From Lasiosphaeris hirsuta (Eukaryota > Ascomycota > Sordariomycetes > Sordariales > Lasiosphaeriaceae): a stretch of 64,000 bases of DNA. Numbering within the stretch: position 1 is the stretch's first letter; every line of letters starts with the position of its first letter. A program made the position numbers and the translations under genes. Under the pieces are notes generated by a model, which ran no database searches, was not told the DNA's origin, and was given only the letters and a program-made list of their open reading frames with translations. Shown piece after piece: positions 32,900 to 43,685 of this stretch. Location: the NCBI GenBank assembly GCA_030549175.1, contig JAUKUA010000003.1, forward strand, positions 310,001-374,000, in the 5' to 3' direction.

Positions 32900-32948
32900 C
32901 TTCGGTATAAGTAGGGTGTCGAAAGCCTTTGGGGATAGGTTCAAACTC

Positions 32949-33527
32949 TTAGTCATTGATTATCACGAGATCAGGTATATCGTTACGTGTACGGGCCTTA
33001 TACCACTTATCCTTATAGACTTCTTCCTCTACGAGATGATAAATTAGATAGTCAAGGATCTTAAGCTTCGTAACGTGGGACCGGAAGACCTTTGACGATT
33101 TGACTACGGGTAGTGATTTATATGGACGCTTGCTATATCGCTCTCCCAGGGCAGGCGGTGGCCGGCCTCTCTTTTTTCGCTTTGGTAGCTCAAAATCGTC
33201 TTGGGAGGTAGTGGTAGTTGAAGGTGCTATATCTTGCCCAACGGCTGGCATCGCCTGTACAGCGTTCCGTAGGACTGTCAGGGCGTGAGGCATAGTCTCC
33301 GTAGTAGTCAAATCGAAGACTAATTCGAGTAGGTTGGCTAGAACAGTCCATGGTGATAGGCCCGGTGTGTGTGTGCAGGGCGAGGAATTCTTTGGCCGCA
33401 TCTGCGGAGGAGGTGGTAGAGGGCCGGTAGGGTAAAAAGATCCAACTGGAATAGGCACACACGTGGGCTTTGGTAACAGCTTTCGAGGCGTGGGAGGTAG
33501 AAAACCTGATGGAAAGGAAGAAGCCAT
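32949..33527 (-). CDS. Hypothetical AT-hook-like protein
   Basis: Intronless 192-residue frame from the only ATG, at 33527. The N-terminus is Pro-rich (SGFLPPTPRKLLPKP, GPLPPPPQM). A helical segment follows at 60-95 (TVLANLLELVFDLTTTETMP), then a basic patch PKRKKRGRPPPALGERYSKRP near 125-145 whose RGRP core resembles an AT-hook. It ends in a charged helix and DIPDLVIIND. This suggests a nuclear DNA-associated protein, but I recognise no family. It lies between a possible MITE and HET gene 2 in a repeat-rich area, so it could also be a domesticated or decaying element product. Confidence 0.4.
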   Translation of the reverse strand: MASSFPSGFLPPTPRKLLPKPTCVPIPVGSFYPTGPLPPPPQMRPKNSSPCTHTPGLSPWTVLANLLELVFDLTTTETMPHALTVLRNAVQAMPAVGQDIAPSTTTTSQDDFELPKRKKRGRPPPALGERYSKRPYKSLPVVKSSKVFRSHVTKLKILDYLIYHLVEEEVYKDKWYKARTRNDIPDLVIIND

Positions 33528-34609
33528 TTTGTCAGTAAATACCGCACAAATCCAGACCTTTGGATTCTGACGGATTCTCAAGATGTGAAGCAGAAGAACG
33601 GGATCCAATGGTGCGCCGGCCAGAGGGCGCGTTGCGCACGCTCCATCGCTTGCCCTGGCCAGTATGTTTTGCTTTTTCGGCGCGTTGGAGCCATCACATA
33701 GTTGCTTTTTCGTCGCGTTGAACCATCGCGAAGATGACGAAATAGCTGTATTTGGCAGTTGGGAGGCTCTGCAGTGGTGTTGGATCCAGGCCGAAGATGG
33801 AAAGCGGTGTGAAAAAGAATAGTGGGCATGCCAGAGCCTTGAGCTAGTCAAACAATTGCAAATTTGTTGCAGAGAGGCCCTGGTGCGGGTGTGCGATTTA
33901 ACTGGCTACTAAAAGAGGTGGCCAATAGGACCTTGGCTGGGCGCTCCGCTTGTGAAATCATAAGCGAATAAGTGGAGGCGGTAGCAGCGCGTGCGCCGCG
34001 CTCACGAGCGCCTTTTTCCAAAAGGAGCTTGATGCTTGAGGATGACAGTAGGCCTGAACATAGCCTCCTTTCAGCATGCATCAGCCACACAAAGCACCCC
34101 CCTCTGCCAGTCGCACTCAGTTCAGCCAATTCAAGCCGTTTCCAGAAGTGCTGTATGTACAACTGAGCATCCGACACTAGGCTTGCGTGTGGTATGTACG
34201 TACCGACCCAGCCTGCCAAGAGCCCCGTCGCCCAATGTCTAAGGTAGGGTAGGTACCTTGATCGCCATGATACTTACTAGCAAATTTATGTATTTACCTA
34301 TCTTCTTCTTGTATCATCCCCTAGGCATCTGCAAAATTACATAATTGCTAGCACTTTCGGGCTCTGCGCCCAACTCACCGCTTCCCCAACACTGCCCACT
34401 TGCAACACACATAATCACCTCCTTCCTGGTTGATACGGATACTTTGCTCACCTACTTTTTAACCAAATCAGCGCTTCGGGGATCCTAGCCCCCAAATTCC
34501 CGGCCCGCAAAACCCCCCCCACAATCTTCACCCGCCTTCAAGCTGTCAAACGACAAACCGTTGCCATCGATCACGGTGGTCACCCGCGGCTTCCCAGTTG
34601 GGTACCATT
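33528..34609. promoter_or_regulatory. Divergent spacer before HET gene 2
   Basis: About 1.1 kb between the AT-hook-like frame and HET gene 2. C-rich tracts near 34490-34520 precede the HET ATG. No gene was seen; the short frames are uncharacteristic. Confidence 0.4.
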
Positions 34610-37303
34610 ATGGCAGACCTATTGCACGACTGCCGCTGCCGGCGGCCCGATATCCGATACACAAGCCACTTCATCTCTTGTGTGAGTTGCGGGTCGACGA
34701 ACCCCCTTAGCCCACATCAATCGGCACCTAGCGATCCGTTACCCCCCAGCGACGGCGTTGACTTCATGACTCCAGCAGCGGAGTCCAGCGACGACGAAGA
34801 GTTGATTTCATCAGGCCCGTTGGCACGTTCCAGCCGAGGACCCAGTTACGCTTACGGCAAACTCCGGCAAAAGCACCACATCAGGCTGCTCTGTATCTTG
34901 CCCGGATCTTTTGACGACATACTCCATTGCGCGCTAGCTCATGAAAACCTTAGCCGTCTACCAGTCTACGACGCCATATCTTACACCTGGGCCGATGACT
35001 CGGGGGATCGGAGTAAAAATAAAGCCATTTTACTAGGTTCCGGGATATTCATGGTTACGACAAGTTGTCACCTAGCACTACAGCGAGTACGCCTTCAGGG
35101 CTGTAGAACAGTCTGGATCGACGCCGTATGTATCAATCAAGATGATACTGACGAGAGGTGCCATCAAGTTCAATTGATGGCGCGGATTTACGCTAGTGCC
35201 AGGAGTGTTTTGGTATACATTGGTGAGGGGTCGACGGAGAGTTCCGAGACGGTAAACCTCCTTGCTCTTGGATTGAGCCTTGCCGGAAAAGAGGCCGCCG
35301 TTACTGCACTTCTTGCGAGTCCCTATTTCTGGCGCGTATGGGTACTCCAAGAGATCGCCCTGGCTCGTAAAGCTACGCTAATTTGCGGCGATGCGTCGAT
35401 CCCATGGCCTAATTTTGCGAAGCAGATTCGGGAGCTGCCGCACTTTGGCAAAATGGCCTTTGATGCTCTGCTTACCCGCCCACCACCACACCATACTTAT
35501 GGTGGATTTGGTGACCAAGGTGCTAGGTGGGCCACCCTCCGTGATGAAGCTCGTCAGATAAGCGGAGTGCCGCTCGCCCTCAGTTTTGAGGCTCCGAAGT
35601 TTAGGAGCATTGAGGAGTTACCGAGGCTACTCGATCTCTCTAGTTTCTGCGAGGCGACGGATCCACGGGACAAGGTATACGCATTGCTCGGTCTCGCCAC
35701 CGGTACCGAAGGGTACGGCTTCTTGCCTGATTATGATACCGACCTGGAGCATGTCTATGTCAAGACGGCTATCCTCATAGCAGCCAGCTGTGGTCCTCTG
35801 GCCTTGCTTGTACGCGCTGTTTGTCGGCGCTCTATCTCGCCAACACTACCGTGGGTGCCCGATTGGAGAAGCTATTCCCCTGTTTCTCCGTCACTTGGCG
35901 GCGACATCTCTATCCTCGAGGAGATACGCCGAGGAGCGTACCACACCAACATTCACACCTCGCTGCCACCCAAAGACCTGAACATAGCCCAGTCATTCGA
36001 ATTCACCACCATAGGTGTTGGTTCCCTTCAGAATCTTCTTAAATCCGGGGTTGGTTGGTCAGCGCACTTTTTTCCTGCCCAAGATTCACCGAATCTGGTG
36101 CTAGGCTTCTCACCAGGCGTACTGCCGCTTGAAAGTGCCCAAGACGATTTAGCGTCAGTTTCCACAGCCTGTCTTTGGGAATTAGCGGATTCTCTCTGCC
36201 TCTTCCAGGTGCAATCAGAGCAGCCGCCTACATCGGGTAGCGAAACAACCGCCGGCGGGGTCGACAGTTGCCTTGTCTTATCCACCATGCCTCCTGGATA
36301 CTTATCTCTGGCCGGGATGGCCGACTCGATTGTAGACTTGCCCTTTTTAGGCCTCATCAAATTCTTTACCCACCCATACGTTTCACTGCCGGAAAGGGTA
36401 TCTCAGATCAAGTTCACATGGGGGCGGCCAGTGAGGGTACGGATGTCTAGACAGTCCCCCGAGCAGGACTACCCAGATATTCAAAATCCGCATCTCTCGC
36501 AAATTGGGCTTCAATGTGTGACACTAGCACAATCAAAGCGGTGGACGAACCTGCGAGGGTTAGGTGCGAGGGTTGAACAGACACTACAACAGCTACATGA
36601 ATGGCAGCAGCAGAGCTTGCAAGAATGGCAAAACTACAGATACCGAGAACACGAAGCATGGGACCAAGGGCGACAGACCTCATTGCCTGAGTTGATATGG
36701 GAACTGTGGCTAATAACCGGCTTACGAGGGTGGCAGTTTCGAAAATTACCTAGACAGGATCCGTCAGAAGATGTAACGCAAGAACGGCGGCAGTCACAAG
36801 AGCTGCAAGATCAGGAATGGCGGGAGCTGCAAGAGATGCGAGAACGGAGGTGGCAAGATCTGCAAAGGCGCAAGTCTTACATGCAAGCTAAGCGGGAGAG
36901 GATTTGGTTTAACGTACGAAAGCGTCGAAGAGCTAGCCCAGGGTCGCTGCTGAAAGCCGAGATGATAAGAGACTGGCCGTGGTCCAAGATAGAGTTCGGG
37001 GAGCTGGAGTTATACATGGTGAATCGTTGGGTACATCGATATGATACGCTGCACCAGTATCTGGAACAGCTTTCAGAGCTTGAACCACTATCAGACGAAG
37101 AGCTCGATATAAAATGGCAACAACAGTCGTGGTTGGAAGAAATGGGAAAGAAATTAGAGCATACCCTGTGGGAACTATCAGAGGTTTTGAAACGAGACAT
37201 GCAAGAAGAAGCTCAACGAGAAGAGGGCCGGTGGAAAATTGAGGAGCGGGAAAAGGAGCAGCAGGAAAGGGAGCAGCAGGAAAGGAGCAGCAAGGAAAGC
37301 TAA
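34610..37303 (+). CDS. HET-domain protein 2 with long charged C-terminus
   Basis: Intronless, 897 residues from the first ATG at 34610. The N-terminus has CRCRRP and CVSCG cysteines and an acidic Ser-rich stretch. The HET domain covers about residues 118-250, with YDAISYTWADD, CRTVWIDAVCINQDD near 166, ARSVLVYIGE and the block FWRVWVLQEIALARKA near 239. DKVYALLGLA near 360 is the usual downstream motif of this HET subgroup. A hydrophobic middle follows (Gly/Leu-rich, 430-620). The last ~250 residues are almost all W, Q, E, R, L with heptad-like spacing (QELQDQEWRELQEM, ERRWQDLQRR), so a coiled coil is likely. HET proteins trigger incompatibility cell death; the partner is unknown. It is intact although it sits in a decayed neighbourhood. 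Confidence 0.9.
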   Translation: MADLLHDCRCRRPDIRYTSHFISCVSCGSTNPLSPHQSAPSDPLPPSDGVDFMTPAAESSDDEELISSGPLARSSRGPSYAYGKLRQKHHIRLLCILPGSFDDILHCALAHENLSRLPVYDAISYTWADDSGDRSKNKAILLGSGIFMVTTSCHLALQRVRLQGCRTVWIDAVCINQDDTDERCHQVQLMARIYASARSVLVYIGEGSTESSETVNLLALGLSLAGKEAAVTALLASPYFWRVWVLQEIALARKATLICGDASIPWPNFAKQIRELPHFGKMAFDALLTRPPPHHTYGGFGDQGARWATLRDEARQISGVPLALSFEAPKFRSIEELPRLLDLSSFCEATDPRDKVYALLGLATGTEGYGFLPDYDTDLEHVYVKTAILIAASCGPLALLVRAVCRRSISPTLPWVPDWRSYSPVSPSLGGDISILEEIRRGAYHTNIHTSLPPKDLNIAQSFEFTTIGVGSLQNLLKSGVGWSAHFFPAQDSPNLVLGFSPGVLPLESAQDDLASVSTACLWELADSLCLFQVQSEQPPTSGSETTAGGVDSCLVLSTMPPGYLSLAGMADSIVDLPFLGLIKFFTHPYVSLPERVSQIKFTWGRPVRVRMSRQSPEQDYPDIQNPHLSQIGLQCVTLAQSKRWTNLRGLGARVEQTLQQLHEWQQQSLQEWQNYRYREHEAWDQGRQTSLPELIWELWLITGLRGWQFRKLPRQDPSEDVTQERRQSQELQDQEWRELQEMRERRWQDLQRRKSYMQAKRERIWFNVRKRRRASPGSLLKAEMIRDWPWSKIEFGELELYMVNRWVHRYDTLHQYLEQLSELEPLSDEELDIKWQQQSWLEEMGKKLEHTLWELSEVLKRDMQEEAQREEGRWKIEEREKEQQEREQQERSSKES

Positions 37304-39338
37304 AGGTGAAATTAGTTAACGGTTTATGGCGGCCACTAGATCGGTAATATGCCTAGACTGCAAGAGCTCTATAGGCAAGGTAGGTAAGGTAGCCTGAGTT
37401 ATTTAAGAGCTGCTTAGAATTTGCGCATATAAGAAGAATATGACACTTTATAGTAACCTAGGTACCTACCGAGGTTACCCCCTATGATATAAAAATCGAC
37501 AATATACAACAATGTGGCTAAGATATGAATAGTACCAGCGCCCATTTCTACCCATTACATACCCACTCTATCTTAGGTACTTTAGGGAAATATACCGAAG
37601 AGAGATAATCATAAACACATGCCATTATAAAATTCCTAGGTATCCTATTATTCTAGTAGGTAGCTAAGCGAGAAATCTAAACTGGTAGCAGTTAGGGTCT
37701 CTAATTAGGAAAAGCACATCTCAAACTAAGTAAACCGTCGGCTTGTGGGAGCTCATATAACCTCCCTCCCTTTCAAAGTAGAGACCCTGTTCCACCCCTT
37801 CTTCCCCATCCATAAGTCCGTGTAAGAAAGCCTCCCCAATGACTCTATACTTATCACCCCCTTCGAACTTCCGTAAAATCATTAGCACCTTTGCCCCTCC
37901 TAATATCCATATCTCATCTTATTCGTTAGAGCCATGTTGGAGAGACTCTGGTCCTAGACCACATAGCTTTGACTCAGTCAGGAAGAACCTCCGTCCTTGA
38001 GTCGTTTTGCGCATATGCATCTCAATAGAATGCAGTTGCCTTCTCTCAAGAGGCGTAAGTCTGTTCATTGAGGGGGGATCCCTATCCTCATCTTGGCCTG
38101 CCGAAGAATTTGGAAGACTCTCCAATATGTGACGGGCGGTTGGTAGGAAATTGATCGTCACATTCTCCGGGGTTTGGGACTCAGCTTGCTCTCCGCTGCC
38201 AGCTCGAATCTTATCTATCTGCCGCTATTTTTTCCCCTTCACATTACCAATAGCTTCTTCAAGGTCCGGCACCTCCGACACCACGTCCACTTAAAGGCCA
38301 TCGTATAGTCACGACCAAAGACTTAACCTGAAACAGAGCGAGTACCGTACTAAGTATACTAGCCATTCATCCTCGTTTTCTTCGTACTACCTAGTGAATA
38401 GGTCACGGGCATCTAGGAAATCTACTAAAATCTAGTTAACGAAACCGGTACCGAAGCCGTGTCAAGTATTAAGATTAAGGCTATCTTAGTCCATTATCAC
38501 GAGATTATGAGCGTCCTCTAAAGGGCTTTTATATAGGTCACTACCTATTAGTGAAGTGATCGTAGGTAGCGGCTATGTAACTCCAGATTTGTCATGGACG
38601 GCCACACAACCTCAGCATCGTGGTCGGAGCTGCATAAGCCAGCCAAAGGACCCACATGATGTTTCAGCAGAACTTTCGAATGATGAACCTTCCAGCTATC
38701 GCAGCCACTCCAGTGGAAGACCTGTACATAGTCTCCATAAAAGAGACGAGGGCCCTGCGACAGATCCTCGAGAGGAAGAAGCTCCCCAGTCCTTTGGGAA
38801 CAGACCTAGAAAGATTATCAGCTGAAATTCAGTGAAGCTGAGGGGTAATACAACCTTGTGAGCCCTTCTGTTCCCTCCTGACTTGCAACTGCGAAGCATC
38901 GTGTGTTACCCTCTGTGACGTCGTTCCATCTCCCTGCATCAAACTACCTCCCTTGCCATTTACCACTTTGGGTTGCGAAGATCATCTCCCTCACCTTTTG
39001 TGTGAAAGCTCTGTATCAGACCAACACCACTGCCGAGGTAATCCGCAGTACGGTTGAAGTGTGTGATCATAGCTCTGTAGTTCGACTCATTGAAGATAAC
39101 ACACCTTGTGATTGCCACACCCCAGACCTACGGTGGCTGGCCTGTGTCACATTACTCACCTTGTAATTGCTATATCCTAGCCATACTGTAGCTAGCCTAT
39201 ATTGCATGCTTATATGGCCGAGTCGTAACTGGTTATAACTCTACAGGCTGATCTCTTACATTACTTCGTTTCTCCAACACCCAGATTCCTACACCAAGGA
39301 TTTTGGCGTAGCGACCAAAGCATCCATTACCAGAAATC
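37304..39338. other. AT-rich intergenic region
   Basis: About 2 kb, rich in TA steps and in TAGGTA/TACCTA words between 37370 and 37720, as expected of RIP-affected or ancient repeat DNA. No intact gene. A tandem duplication with RIP-type changes is listed separately at 39101-39205. Confidence 0.5.
39101..39205. repeat. Tandem duplication, one copy with RIP-type mutations
   Basis: A 50-bp segment at 39101-39150 is repeated at 39156-39205 (period 55). The copies differ at 14 positions. Ten of these are C-to-T or G-to-A in the second copy, and nine of those ten lie in CpA/TpG context, giving TpA. Confidence 0.7.
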
Positions 39339-39835
39339 TGTCCAATGGCGCCTTCAGAGGACACGGGACAGGGCTGGATCTGGGAGAAGAAGGCAGTGCG
39401 CTGGGGGCACGTTGTGGAACCTGGGACATGGGCTGTCGCCCTGTGCTTCTTCTTCTTCTTGGTCTTCTTTTCACCGCCGTGTTATTTACCGCGTACGTGC
39501 TCAACAGCAGCTTCCGTCGATATCCGGGAGATCCCCGGATGCCGCTGGTGGGCACAAATAGCTTGGCCATCAGTGCTAACTGCCACCCGCCCGAGGGCGA
39601 CAAGGAGCCACAGTTGGGAAAGGTTGCCTGGGGCCTTGATGATTCCGCGCCACTGACCGAGCGAGGGAGGAGGTGTATTTTTACATCGCTGCCTGTGAAT
39701 CCTCCAGGGGATGATGAGATGCCTATATTTGGCTTGGATGAGGAAGGGTTGAAAAGGCGTGTTTTGCTCGAGCGTAAAAAGGAGGGTACATTGCACTGTT
39801 GGAAAACTGGGCAGGGCCGTAGCCTGAGATGCTGA
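39339..39835 (+). pseudogene. C-terminal fragment of a DUF6536-type membrane protein
   Basis: The frame 39428-39835 has one membrane helix (PVLLLLLGLLFTAVLFTAYV) followed by MPLVGTNSLAISANCHPP, KVAWGL and CIFTSLPV. This is the conserved C-terminal signature of the fungal DUF6536 membrane family (LPLVGSxSxAIxAACHPP, then PxxWG and FTS). Full members are about 600-800 residues with several membrane helices. Here everything before the last helix is missing, and the next upstream piece (from 39345) is in another frame. I read it as a truncated gene. Confidence 0.5.
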
Positions 39836-40032
39836 CAGAATAAATTGAAGTGTAGCTAAAGTGCAATCTCATTGACCAGAATGGGTCTAAATAGTGGATT
39901 TTTAGGAGTGGCAGTATTACCGCATAACTTGATCAGCTTCCGACTCTCGGACCTTGTCTGGTGGGGAAAGAGGGGTGGTACTGGCTTGCGTTCCTTTCAC
40001 CCAATACATAATTGCAGGTCTATCATCTGCAA
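39836..40032. other. Short spacer between the DUF6536 fragment and the reductase
   Basis: 3' flank of the reductase gene; nothing was recognised in it. Confidence 0.4.
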
Positions 40033-41113
40033 TTATTTACCATTTACATGCTTCAAGTTATCCCGCACCGTACCCTCGAAAGCATTCCATCCGTCCTGGT
40101 TGCCCCACTTCTTCATCAGGGCCAACGGCTTGGACTCGTCCGTCGTGATACTGAGGTCCGGCAGCCCAACAAAGTCGTCAATGAACTTGCGTTGCGGATA
40201 CAGATTACGAAGGACGGCGAGGACCTCGTTCCAGGTATGGTAGCGGCCCCAGGCCTGGATGCGCTCGCTGCGCGTGTCGGGATTGAGCATGGCGGCTATG
40301 TGCAGGAGGCCGACGTCCTTGACATCAACGGCAAAGACTTTGCACACTTATCAGCACAGTTCTTGAACGGGGAGAAGAGGAGGGGATCGTACCAGCAGGG
40401 ATGTAACTGGTCTCGGGAGGCTTTCCCTCATACAGATCCGGAAGCATTGCACCGCTCGGGGCGGCGCAGTTCGCATTGAGACGTTCTCCCCAGATGACTT
40501 GGGGAGACACAACGTTGACGACAAACGAGGGCCGCTCGTCGGACACGAAGCGCCACACCTCACGCTCGGCAGCGACTTTGCTAGCCATGTAAACGGAGAC
40601 GACGCGTTCGGGGCCGTATGGGGGCGGAGCCCAGGCGAGATCGAGGGCCGTCTCGTTCCACGATTCCTGCGTGACATGGGCCGTCTTGCCCGGGGCAAGC
40701 ATGATTGCGGCGACGATGGAACTGGTAAAGACGAAGCGGCGTACCGACGGCTCGGCGGCAGCGGCGCGGAGGATCGAGGTCGCTGCTGCCACGGTCGGGG
40801 GGATCACTTTGGTTGGGTCCGGGTCGAAACCTAGGGTCGCGACGTGTGCTACCGCTGACACACCCCTGATGGCGTCGTCAAAGGCGCCCGGCACGGTCAT
40901 GTCCGGCACGTGGGCGAGCGTGAGGTGGCCGCTGGCGGCGTAGGGCTGGAATACATCGTTGAGCCACGAGGCTCTGGCGAGATCCCTCACGGTCCCGCGC
41001 ACACGGTAGCCGCGCTCGAGGAACTGACGGGTTAGCTCCGATGCTACGTGGCCTGTGGCGCCAGTGATTAGGACCAGGGAGCCCTTGGGAATGCTTGGCG
41101 TGGGTTCAGCCAT
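40033..41113 (-). CDS. NAD(P)-dependent reductase, dihydroflavonol-reductase-like SDR
   Basis: Two exons, 41113-40393 and 40346-40033, with a 46-nt intron (GTACGA donor, CTGAT branch, TAAG acceptor); 344 residues. An extended short-chain dehydrogenase: the nucleotide-binding motif TGATGHVA lies at about 18-25, SS at 131-132 is the catalytic serine region and YMASK gives Tyr175 and Lys179. FAVDVKDVGLLHIAAML in exon 2 is the usual motif before the substrate pocket. Fungal relatives reduce aldehydes, ketones or 2-oxo compounds; the true substrate is unknown. An in-frame ATG at 41185 would add 24 residues; I prefer 41113 because the fold begins right after it. It is transcribed the same way as the regulator-like gene 272 bp upstream, perhaps a small metabolic pair. 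Confidence 0.85.
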
Positions 41114-41385
41114 TGGTCTCGTCCGGTCTGTAGCAAAGGGCCTGGAATAAGATGTGGGGTGAGAGGATGTGGATGTCAAGATCATGGCCTAGAGAGGTAG
41201 TACCTCTGCTTTATACCTCTGGCGGGTTGCCGGAATAGTCAGCCATCTACAGCGGCTTGGTAATATCTTCACGACAACACGATAACTCCGGGTAGGACAC
41301 ATCCCGGAGCACACTATCCCTCGAAAGGGAAGTTGGGTTTCTTGGCGCCCGTGGTATACTTGAGCCATCCATTTGGTACGCAAGT

Positions 41386-42370
41386 CTACGGCACAACCTC
41401 GAGGCCGTCGTGCGACTTTCCAAAACAACCGTAGTTCTGCAGAGTACCCTTGTCATCCATCAGCAGCCGGCGTAGGATAAAGGCGAGTAAGCCATTCAGA
41501 CCCAGATTCTCAGCGCCACCTCGGAGGTCGGCCATCTTCATCGCCCCGAGAAGGTGGCTCCTTGACGCCTCGATATTTCCTAGGGTAATCTTCCGGACCA
41601 ATATCAGCAAGATGCCGTTACTCGTCTTGCCAACGAGAAGAGGGCTAGCAAACCTCGTCGATTCCTAGCGCAATCACCTTCGCCAGAGCCGAGTCCCCCA
41701 GGGCCAGAGGCTCTACGGCCAATGCCGCCATCAGGTTGCGTAAGCAGGCGAGCTTGTACTGGATAGCCATCGTCTTGAACACATGCCTGCGAGCGTCGTC
41801 TCGTTCGACCACGGCCAAGTGTCTGCACGCGCCGAGCAGCACGCCGCTGAGCAGACCCGGGTCGGCCAGGGCCAGCGGCACCCAGTCGACCGTCATGCGG
41901 TGCTTGAAAAAGGCGCCCCAGCCTGATTCCCGGAAAGACTGGCACGTGTCAGTTGAAGCGGGTATCACGACCCGGACGTCTGCACGTTGTTAGTCTCGCT
42001 TCCCCGGCACACAACTCCAAGGTGCACACTCACAATGGTCAAGTAGGAAGCTCTCGATTGGGCGGAGCGGCGCAGCAAAGGCTCCAAAGGGATCAACCTG
42101 ACCTGCACATAGCAATTTCGGTGGGTTGATAGCGACGGCACTGCCGCTCTCGGCAGTCGCTGGGCTTGGCAGGGCCGTTGCATGCTCGTTGTGGTTTGGG
42201 TTGGTGGTGGTGTTGGACAGGCCAAGATGATTCGCAACGCGGATCCGACGGATCTTTGCGTAGGCCTCGCGCGAAGCGTGGGAGCGGATCAATCGCTTTT
42301 CCTCCCCTCGGGGCCGCGTCGGGTTCGAAATGTGGACGAAGCGAAGGCGTTGGGCCCGTGTTGCGTCCAT
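41386..42370 (-). CDS. Fungal_trans_2-type regulator, short and without Zn cluster
   Basis: Three exons, 42370-42034, 41979-41654 and 41589-41386, give 288 residues. The start reads RLRFVHISNPTRPR with a basic stretch up to RSHASREA, which is the familiar N-terminus of fungal regulator-like proteins that lack a Zn2Cys6 cluster. After splicing come FLLDHYVRVVIP and DWVPLALADPGLLSGVLLGACRHLA, and then ITLGNIEASRSHLLGAMKMADLRGG with LGLNGLL; these are the core helices of the Fungal_trans_2 domain. The usual ~200 C-terminal residues are missing: the frame stops soon after RRLLMDDKG. It may be a truncated, non-functional copy or a small regulator. Exon 1/intron 1 coordinates may be off by one base. 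Confidence 0.65.
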
Positions 42371-43124
42371 GATGCTCTTTTCGTACTTTGCAAGTCGATC
42401 TTTTTACTTTGCGCTCTTTTCAAGACAGAGGCAGGTCTGTATGTATCATGCACCATGCGTGCCGTTTCCTTGCATCTGCTGGTCTAGTTCCGGGTCAATG
42501 TTCATTTCTGCACCACTCGTACTCATGAGCTAACAGTCTCTCGGAGAGTTTCAATTCTGCGCAGCCGGAGGCTTGCTGCGCTCGGGGATTTGTCATCTCG
42601 CCAAGACGCGCATTTTCCGAATCCGGAATCTCCGGCCGTCCATGATCGCTGATCCATCCCAGTTCCGGCTGACGCGCTCGCGGGCCTTGTCGGTGGTTGT
42701 TTAGCAGCCAAGGCATTAGAGGTATTAACCTTTGCCCCGTTAGGATCATCCGGTCTAAGATCCTTTAGGTCCGGCCACCTCTACGGAAAGAACTCGCTCT
42801 TGGGAATGGCAAGGCAGAGAGGTAAGGAATGTTAGTATGGAGGATGAGTGGGTGCAAGCCGGGGAGAGGGCAACACTTTATGATACACATTTGGTGTCTC
42901 GAGAACTTTATAGGTAAGGAAGATAGATAATACTAGCAGCACATCTATAGCATATAAACAACCTTCAGCTAAGACCCCATATACCGAATACCTCTAGCGC
43001 CGCCCTGTTACAACCTGCGTACTAGGTACCTAAGTACCTTATGTTAATTAATGAATCGTAAGGTAGAACACCTAGTTCGAATACAGTATACAGAAGACAA
43101 GGGCCTTTAGAGTACAAGAACGAC
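42371..43124. other. Intergenic, AT-rich on its right side
   Basis: The left part is the regulator's upstream region. The right part (42890-43100) is rich in TA steps and repeated TAGGTA-type words. No gene was recognised. Confidence 0.4.
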
Positions 43125-43539
43125 ATGGAGAATTATTTCAGAAGTCTTGTGGTAAATCCGCGAAAGATCCTAACTCTAAAGGACCTCATTACGTGCACCA
43201 AATTACTCCCCGAAGAAGAATACCCATCTCGCGACATTGCCTACTGGGAACTTGTAAGCGAGGCAGCTGATTTCCAATCCGCTAAAATAACTCAAGCAGT
43301 TGAGAAGCAAAACCCTCGTGGTAACCTGGTGGAAGAGGCTCCCGAGATACCGTGAGTGTATTGAGAAACCCCCCACTCTTAATTGTAGTAACTACTCCGG
43401 TTCCCGTTTCGGCATCAGCTTCATCGGAAGACCGCAAACCAAGGTTGGGTTGTATTGTTATAAGCCATGCGACAGAGAAGCGTGTCCGGAGCTCTATCCC
43501 ATCAAGGTACTGCATTTGACACATCAGGTAGGGCATTGA
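43125..43539 (+). pseudogene. Amidase C-terminal remnant
   Basis: From 43125 the frame reads NYFRSLVVNPRKILTLKDLI, then PEEEYPSRDIAYWE. This is the segment that follows the catalytic half in fungal amidase-signature enzymes. About 25 residues later it jumps to NPRGNLVEEAPEIP and, after a 37-nt intron-like stretch (GTGAGT to TTGTAG, 43353-43389), to FGISFIGRPQTKVGL. The last two belong to the very C-terminus of amidases (GNLVxxAPxIPFGISFLG). The Ser-Ser-Lys catalytic part and the stretch between the two blocks are missing, so this is a deletion relic. Confidence 0.5.
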
Positions 43540-43685
43540 CTACAAGCACGCCGCTCTGTGGTATCCTCTTAATTGATAAAAACAAATGACCTGCAGCCCA
43601 CATCTCCCATAATTCGTGATCAACTCCAGCCATTCACCTATACTCTATAAAGCACTCAACAAATTCTAATCAAGTATTGATGCCC

